DNA of 64,000 nucleotides from Brachionus manjavacas (taxonomy: Eukaryota; Rotifera; Eurotatoria; Ploima; Brachionidae): positions 682,001 to 746,000 of the forward strand of contig JAHQIY010000018.1 in assembly GCA_019054805.1 (NCBI GenBank), given 5' to 3'. The notes under the pieces were generated by a model. It was not told the origin of the DNA, made no database searches, and saw only the letters and a program-made list of their open reading frames with translations. Made by a program: the position numbers and the translations under genes. Shown here piece by piece: positions 58,251-64,000 of the stretch. The stretch's first letter is position 1. Each line of letters begins with the position of its first letter.

Positions 58251-59682
58251 TTCTATTTCAAACTGCTTTGCTCAAATCCTAGAAAAACTTATTCTAATTA
58301 ACTCCCCTGATCTTTACAAAGTTAGTAATAACCAATTTGGTTTTAAGAAAAATACCTCATGTAACCATGCCATTTTTGTATTAAAAGAAACAACTCTTAA
58401 CTACATCAATAAAGGCTCTGGATGTAGGATAGCATCTTTAGATGCAGAAAAGGCCTTTGACAAAATATGGCGTGATGGCTTATTCTATAAACTATTAAAG
58501 AGACTGCATACTTCCTACTGGGTATTGCTTAGGATTTATTATAACTCAGCACTAGCTTTTTTATCTCTTCCAAATAATCTAACAACTAAACCCTTTAAAA
58601 TTGAAACTGGTGTAAAACAAGGAGCTATTTTATCTTCTTTTCTTTTCAACATATATATTGATGATCTTATAATAGAATGCCTTAACAATGAGCTTGGAGC
58701 TCTTTATAAAAATCTTAATGTTTCTATCATTGTCTACGCAGATGATATAATCTTAATAAGCCCAGTTGACTCCCATCTACAAATGCTTTTGGATATTTGT
58801 GGATCTTATGGGAATAAATGGAGAATAAAATTTAACCCTAATAAAACAAAAGTTGTTAACTTTGGCACTCAATTATTTAAGTCGGTATTTCACCTTAATG
58901 GATCCGAACTTGAAGAAGCAAATCAGTTAAAATACTTAGGATTCATTATAGATTCTAATCTTAACCTTAATACACAGGCAGTTATAAATTTTAAAAAGTT
59001 CAGAGCAGCTTTTTTGGAATTTCATATCTTCTGCCTAAAAATAGTCCTACCTCTTCACCTAAATTCAAATCATTTATATACAAAACATTTTGCTTATCTA
59101 AATTCACATATGGTCTTGAGGCTCTTACTCTTAATTCGACCACAAAGGATTCAATAAATAAATTACAAAACAACTTAATTAGACAAATGTTTGGTTTAAA
59201 AGCCTACTGTCACATGTCACGAGTCTTAAAAGTACTAAAATTATTCAACTTTGATGAACTTTATCTATTTTCAAAACTAACTTTTATTGATACAATTAAA
59301 TATAATTATCTATCATCACAATTTTTAAAATATATGCTAAGTGACCCCCTTCTAATAAATCTTTTTCTTCCGACTTAGTACTTATTTCTAAGTACTTTAA
59401 AATTGAAACCTCAAAAATTTCAGTAAATATAAACCAACTTAAAGAAAATCTTAAGTTTAATCTGATTTCTAATGATGGTATATCTGATTCAATTTGGTTA
59501 TGTCTTTGCAATTTAAAATTAAAACATTACAAAACTCTCCTAAATGAGCTAATTCAAAATAAAAGAAATTCATGAATTTTGGTCCAAATTATCTTGCTTT
59601 CTAACTTTCATGCCTTTTTCTATTTTCGAACTAATGTTCCCTTTTTATTTTTGGAATTTTATTTTTAGGTAATAATTTTTCA

Positions 59683-59719
<37 letters not shown>

Positions 59720-59786
59720 ATTTATCTCTATTTTCTTTTACTTCTCCTTAAAGGAGGTTAATTCAATTCAATAAATAAATAAATAA
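58251..59786 (+). mobile_element. 5'-truncated LINE with target-site duplication
   Basis: ATTGTGT occurs at 58244-58250 and 59787-59793, a 7 bp target-site duplication. The body encodes a reverse transcriptase from FAQILEKLILINSPDLY and NNQFGFKKNTSCNHAIFVLK, through SLDAEKAFDKIW, GVKQGAILSSFLFNIYIDDL and the catalytic YADDIILISP, to LKYLGFIIDS. Two frameshifts follow (near 59025 and 59350). The C-terminal frames continue FTYGLEALTLNSTTKDSINK and end KTLLNELIQNKRNS. The 3' UTR has a 30-nt A run (59688-59717), a palindrome CTCCTTAAAGGAG (59744-59756) and a tail of AATA repeats. The endonuclease domain is missing, as in 5'-truncated copies. Clade: CR1/Jockey-like by motif style. Confidence 0.92.
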
Positions 59787-59939
59787 ATTGTGTAATTGCT
59801 ACCTTACTATCTCTTCTTTTTTTCCTGAAACTTGAACTATTTAAAGATGTGCCACATGTAACAATCTTTTCCAATTTATGTTTTCAACTTTCATTTTTTT
59901 AGCTTATTTACTCTATTTTTATTCTTTTTTTTATCTAAT

Positions 59940-60034
59940 TTTATTAACTTTAATTTTAATTTATTTTTAACTTATTCTGAAGGAGCTCTAGCTCGGTACA
60001 GAAAACAAATAAATAAAAAAAATAAATAATTATA
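59940..60034 (+). repeat. Stem-loop-tail element, copy 10 (only plus-oriented copy)
   Basis: Read on the plus strand: a T-rich body, TTCTGAAGGAGCTCTAGCTC, GGTACAGAAAAC and the tail AAATAAATAAAAAAAATAAA. It lies 150 bp after the LINE end at 59786 and is clearest as a retroelement 3' end. Confidence 0.7.
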
Positions 60035-60074
60035 TCATTTTATTTATTTTTATTATAGCAAAGAATTAAAATAT

Positions 60075-60640
60075 TAAAGCACGAAAAAATATAAGTCTTT
60101 CATAATTGATCAAGATCTTAATTTTACTAAATTCAAGTTAATAGGAATTATATTTTCTATCAAGAGAATTTTCTATCTTGCTACATCAGTAAAGATCCAG
60201 TTTTTTAAGACCTTTATCCTCCCGTATTTTGACTATTGCTCTGCGCTTTTATGCTTTTTTTCAAAAGAAGCAATAAATAAATTAGCTAAGAGTTATTATA
60301 TCTCTATCATAAAACTTATAAATGTTAAGCTTGAAGCAAACAGCTTTAATGTGATAATAAAACGCTTTAGAAAAGTATGGTCTTTATTCATTTCAACATC
60401 GAATTTTTGAAAGGATGCTAACTTTTTCTTATAAATGTCTATTATGGATCAATTCTCCGCTAAATCTAAAAGAAAAACTAAAGAAAAATGACTCAAGAAA
60501 TTTGAATTATATTTAAGGAACAAAAATAACCTTATTATATCAAAAAGTGGAAAAAAACATTTGAACATTTTTATTCAAGATTAATAAATTGCTTTGTGAT
60601 CAAGAGATCAATATTGAAGTTTTCAACGATTAAGCTTTCA
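60075..60640 (+). pseudogene. LINE C-terminal remnant
   Basis: The frame reads IIDQDLNFTKFKLIGIIFSI then KRIFYLATSVKIQFFKTFIL and PYFDYCSALLCFFSKEAINK. Stop-interrupted and frame-shifted coding-like sequence follows (FSFQHRIFERMLTFSYKC, NLRNKNNLI). The KIQFFKTFILPYFDYCS block is characteristic of LINE ORF2 proteins just after the RT domain. Broken and 5'-truncated. Confidence 0.8.
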
Positions 60641-61309
60641 ATTTTCAATAACATAAATTTAATTTACACAGATTTTGTTTCAAAATTTGAATTATTTAAC
60701 TTTAAAAGCTTGTTAAATTTTTTCAAATAACTATTAAATCAAAAACTCTGTTCGATTTTTATAAATTTTTTTATATTTTTTATATAAATTTTTTTTTAAT
60801 AATCAATTAAAAATATTAGCCTATTGATTAACCTTGAATCTATGTCTATTTTAACTCTGAAATGAAGGCGCATCAGCTCAGAAAAGATAAGCAACCAAAT
60901 TAATTTTTAATTTGTTTAATTAGTATTTTTAACTGATCAATCAAATAAAAAAAACAAATAAAAAAAATATAAACTTTAGGTAATAACCTAAAACAAGCTT
61001 TTTTACGTTCACAAAATTTTAGCAATTTTAAAAATTTTAATTTAGACTTGTAAACTCTTTTAGAAATATTATTTTTTTTAAAAAGAAATCAATTGAGGAA
61101 TTTATATTTATTTTCGTATTTTCTAAAGTATTTTGATTTAATTTCTTGTAAAAAATTTTCATCTAAGACTACTAATCAATAAGTTTTCACTATTTTTTAT
61201 GGCATTGCAGTAAGGTTTTTCTAAAATAAATCTTTTGTGATATAATAAATTTTTACACATTTATTTATGATATTAAAATAAGTTGGACAGCTTCATTTGC
61301 CATTCAATT

Positions 61310-61630
61310 TCCAATTTAATTCGTTTAGAAATTGTAGCGATACCGTCCTCTTTTGTTTATTTCCCTTACCAACTTTTTATCAATTGATCTTCTTAAATTT
61401 AGAGTCAAACTTTTAGCATAATTCACATCATTTACCAGTCCTATATTCTCAATCTTATACATTTGGATCAAGTCACCTCTTAATCAGCGTTGCTCTAAGC
61501 TAATCAGATCTAAATCTCGAAGTCTTACTTCATAAGGCTTCTCTTTAACCGATTTAATCAATTTGGTTGCTCTCCTCTGAACCTTCTCAAGAATATTTAT
61601 GTCGTTTTTTAAATATCTTTGAATTCATCA
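61310..61630 (-). pseudogene. LINE C-terminal remnant, same family as 26.04-26.54 kb
   Basis: The minus strand reads NILEKVQRRATKLIKSVKEK, RLRDLDLISLEQR-stop-LRGDL, IQMYKIENIGL, and KLVREINKRGRYRYNF-stop. It shares LEKVQ-R, RGDLIQMYKI, LTLNLRR and R-INKRG-YRYNF with the plus-strand fragment at 26040-26543. At least two stops are present. Confidence 0.8.
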
Positions 61631-61794
61631 AACATTTTATTGCATGTGAAATTTTTCTACTTTCTATTCTGAGGCTTCAATAATATCATTGTTTGATAGA
61701 GAATCTTGAAATTCGTTTTATTGAATCTCAGTAAACAGTAATTCATCACTTAAAGAATTCATCTTTAAAAATCTTTTTTAAAGGTTTTATTTTT

Positions 61795-61910
61795 TTATCT
61801 GTTTATTAATTTGTACCGAGCTAATGGTCCTTTAGAATAAAAATATTTAAAAAAAATTAAAATTAAAGTTAAATAAGATAAAATAAAAAAAAATAAAATG
61901 AAAAGAAAAT
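61795..61910 (-). repeat. Stem-loop-tail element, copy 11
   Basis: The core at 61811-61835 (GTACCGAGCTAATGGTCCTT) follows TTTATCTGTTTATTAATT and precedes AAATATTTAAAAA and AAATAAGATAAAAT repeats. Confidence 0.65.
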
Positions 61911-62600
61911 TTAGAAAGGAACTATTCAGAAAGGACTTCAAGGTGAAATTCAGTCTTTCAATTTTTAGTTGATTTAGTCTGATAAATATATTACTAATAA
62001 TAATATATTACTAATAATAAATAAATATATTACTGGACTCATACTGTTGAAAAAAATGTTAATCTGATATTTTTGATATATTTAAAAATGGAAAATAAGA
62101 AATGGAATACACTACTAGATATGAAGTAAATTTTTTGAATTTCATTTTAAAAATTAAATAATTTTTTTATAAATAAATTTAATATTTCATTAAAAAAAAA
62201 CGATGAAAAACTTATTTTGAATAAAAAATAAATGGCTTAAATTTTAAGCAACAAAAGATATTTTAAATTTTAAAACCACTGTTTTTTTTTTTAATTTTTA
62301 AAAATTGATTTTGGTCTGGAAAAACTTTTAAATTTTATATTTAATCATTTAACTAAGAGTAAAATAACATATAAACTTTATTTTATTTTTTCGCGATAAA
62401 TAGTAAATAAAGATGAATTTGAAAACCAGTGTACTATGATGTGATTCATTTCATATAATATTTATTAGATTTGCTAAATGTTCCTTCTAGAATATCAATG
62501 ATTGAAACATTGGACCTCCTAGGTTAGAACTAAAAGTATTATTTATTTAATAAACTTTTATTAATAAAAAAAATGAAAAGATTTCTATTTAAATTTTCTC

Positions 62601-63920
62601 TTAAACATTTAATATCGCTTCCTGCTTTTGGTCATAACTTCCGGAGCCCTTGAGCTCGATTTGGATCGGCTCAGTTCCAAATAATGGACTTATCGTGATG
62701 ATTAATTTTGAACTGTAGCTTTTGTTTTGCCTTAAAAAATATTTAATTATCAAAGATAATGTAAAAAAATCAGCATTCTTTCATTATTTATTTTGGACCA
62801 AAATATTTGGGTCTCTTTTTCAAAATGAAAAAATATTTAAAAATAAGAAAATGTAAAGCTAATCATTGTCAAAGCAAGCTTACTTAGCATTAAAATAGAC
62901 ATTGATTAATTGCTCGCATTTGTTGATGTTCATTCGTCTGGAATCAATAAAGCCTTGCGTCAGATCACATTGAAACACCTCATCGGAATCATCAACTTAA
63001 TTTTTTTTAAAATAAATTAAATAAAATCCCTAAATAAATAAAACTAAATCTACTTATAGTTATTTTCCAGATTGCCGATGAAAATGAATGATTTCGTATC
63101 CAAAACTGAAGCTGTCTTTGTTGGTGGATGAGAATTTTTCCAAAATTAATTGTATTAGCTGTGACCACAAGCCGAGGCGGATAAGTTTTTACCGATATTG
63201 GAATTCGTTGTTTTAAATTGTTGGCAAAATTTAGCCATAGAGAATCTTCATACAAAACTGGATCATTACCAGAGCCAAAGTTTAGTCTTGACACAAAATC
63301 AAAATTAAAGTCAAAATTAATTGAGCACTTAAAAAAAACCAAAAATTTATCTTTATTAAGAATATTAAGAAAAATTTACTTGAAGTTTAGCTTTTGATTT
63401 TAGCTGATGTGATCTAGTAGACAGAGTTTGGTCACTGAATGAAAAAGGCTTATCAACATTGGTATTGAAGTCCACGGGAGACAACGAATTGTTCAATAGC
63501 CATATTTTGCTGTTTAATTTTAAATTATCTTTTAAGGTGTTCTTATAAATTTTATCATTTAAGAAAATTGAAAAACATTTATTCAAAGTTAATTACTGTC
63601 TCAGGGTCAATTAAATCACCTGTTGACACCACAAAACTAAGATCTTCATTTTCATATTCGACTAATAAATTTGGTGACTGCAAGCAGCCAGTAGCTTTGA
63701 AAATGACTGGTTCTTTTTCGAAGCTTATTTTTCGACTGAATCCGTCTCCTGATGTCAACTTAAAAATAAATTAAAAAATTTTTTCAAATTTTTTCCAAAT
63801 TTTTTTTACATAGTCAGGCAGGGTTAAATAGCCCACAAATATTGCTTCATATGAATCGCATTTGTCTGCATACGTATTAAATGTGATTTCTAGTTGCCTT
63901 TTCTCTTTTGCATCAAGACT
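62601..63920 (-). CDS. ASH/MSP-domain protein, C-terminal part (cilium-associated type), 5' end outside window
   Basis: Minus-strand exons 63920-63810, 63758-63597, 63541-63380, 63327-63054, 62995-62884 and 62730-62601 join in frame to the last 316 residues. At least one complete ASH-type immunoglobulin-like repeat is visible: YPPRLVVTANTINFGKIL, QLQFWIRNHSFSSAIWKITI, DSDEVFQCDLTQGFID, NKCEQLINVYFNAK and PIQIELKGSGSYD. An earlier one ends RQLEITFNTYADKCDSYEAI then FVGYLTLPDY. This pattern (P-LVV--N-INFG, L-N-S---W-I, I-L-G-G) is typical of HYDIN, CFAP47, CFAP65, DLEC1 and similar axonemal proteins. I cannot tell which from this part. The stop is at 62603-62601, 18 codons past the domain. The introns are about 48-58 nt except the last (153 nt). 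Confidence 0.88.
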
Positions 63921-64000
63921 CTAAATATTAAAATAAAATTTATTTAAGTTTGAATTCCTTCAGTTGTAAAAACTGTAATTTAATCAGTTGTTTGATTTTT

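Noticed and set aside
58236-59157. Functional reverse transcriptase gene
   Set aside because: The RT core is well preserved, but the endonuclease part is missing and two frameshifts break the C-terminal region, so it is a 5'-truncated dead LINE copy.
1-64000. tRNA, rRNA and CRISPR features
   Set aside because: I looked for GGTTCGA-type T-arms, conserved rRNA blocks and regularly spaced identical repeats and found none. The TGACAAAA arrays are irregular and have no unique spacers.

Overview
This is a eukaryotic, animal nuclear window: very AT-rich, with intron-containing genes in compact exons, canonical GT...AG introns that are often only about 50 nt, and one-to-one homologues of bilaterian genes (RABGEF1/Rabex-5, RNPS1, MEF2, ARHGAP20, a TCF20/RAI1-type ePHD protein, a cilium-type ASH-domain protein). 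The AT richness, tiny introns and mix of degraded MULE, hAT, Tc1 and LINE copies would suit a small invertebrate such as a monogonont rotifer. That placement is inference, not shown by the sequence. All exon structures below were joined by hand from reading frame, splice sites and recalled family alignments.

Layout. 0.8-7.6 kb (+): Rabex-5 homologue in four exons, with a 4.8 kb intron carrying a repeat-flanked MULE remnant. 7.8-10.1 kb (+): a small ePHD protein whose last exon lies 1.3 kb past the rest. 10.2-11.1 kb (-): RNPS1, convergent with it. 12-14.6 kb: decayed transposons. 15.0-16.5 kb (+): intronless coiled-coil/WD40 protein. 17-22 kb: repeats, including nested inverted repeats and a hAT remnant. 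22.8-23.75 kb (+): an unrecognised basic protein. 24-30 kb: MULE and LINE remnants and empty AT-rich DNA. 30.6-33.8 kb (-): MEF2 in six exons, with three MEF2-type sites just upstream. 34-43.5 kb: mostly empty, with a LINE tail and a 710 bp inverted-repeat element. 43.5-55.6 kb (-): ARHGAP20 homologue, 11 exons, 1163 residues (PH, RA, RhoGAP). 56-62 kb: LINE graveyard with a datable nested insertion. 62.6-64 kb (-): 3' end of an ASH-domain protein, cut by the window edge.

The genes do not form one pathway. Rabex-5 and ARHGAP20 are regulators of small GTPases, RNPS1 acts in splicing and the exon junction complex, MEF2 and the ePHD protein act in the nucleus.

The most novel signal is a dispersed element with a short self-complementary core (GAGCTnnAGCTC) between an A/T-rich body and an (AAATA)n tail. 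There are about eleven copies, and the window holds two other tails with different stems but the same architecture, one of them the 3' end of a LINE with a target-site duplication. This suggests LINE-type 3' ends recognised by a stem-loop next to an AATA-repeat tail, possibly shared with SINE-like passengers.
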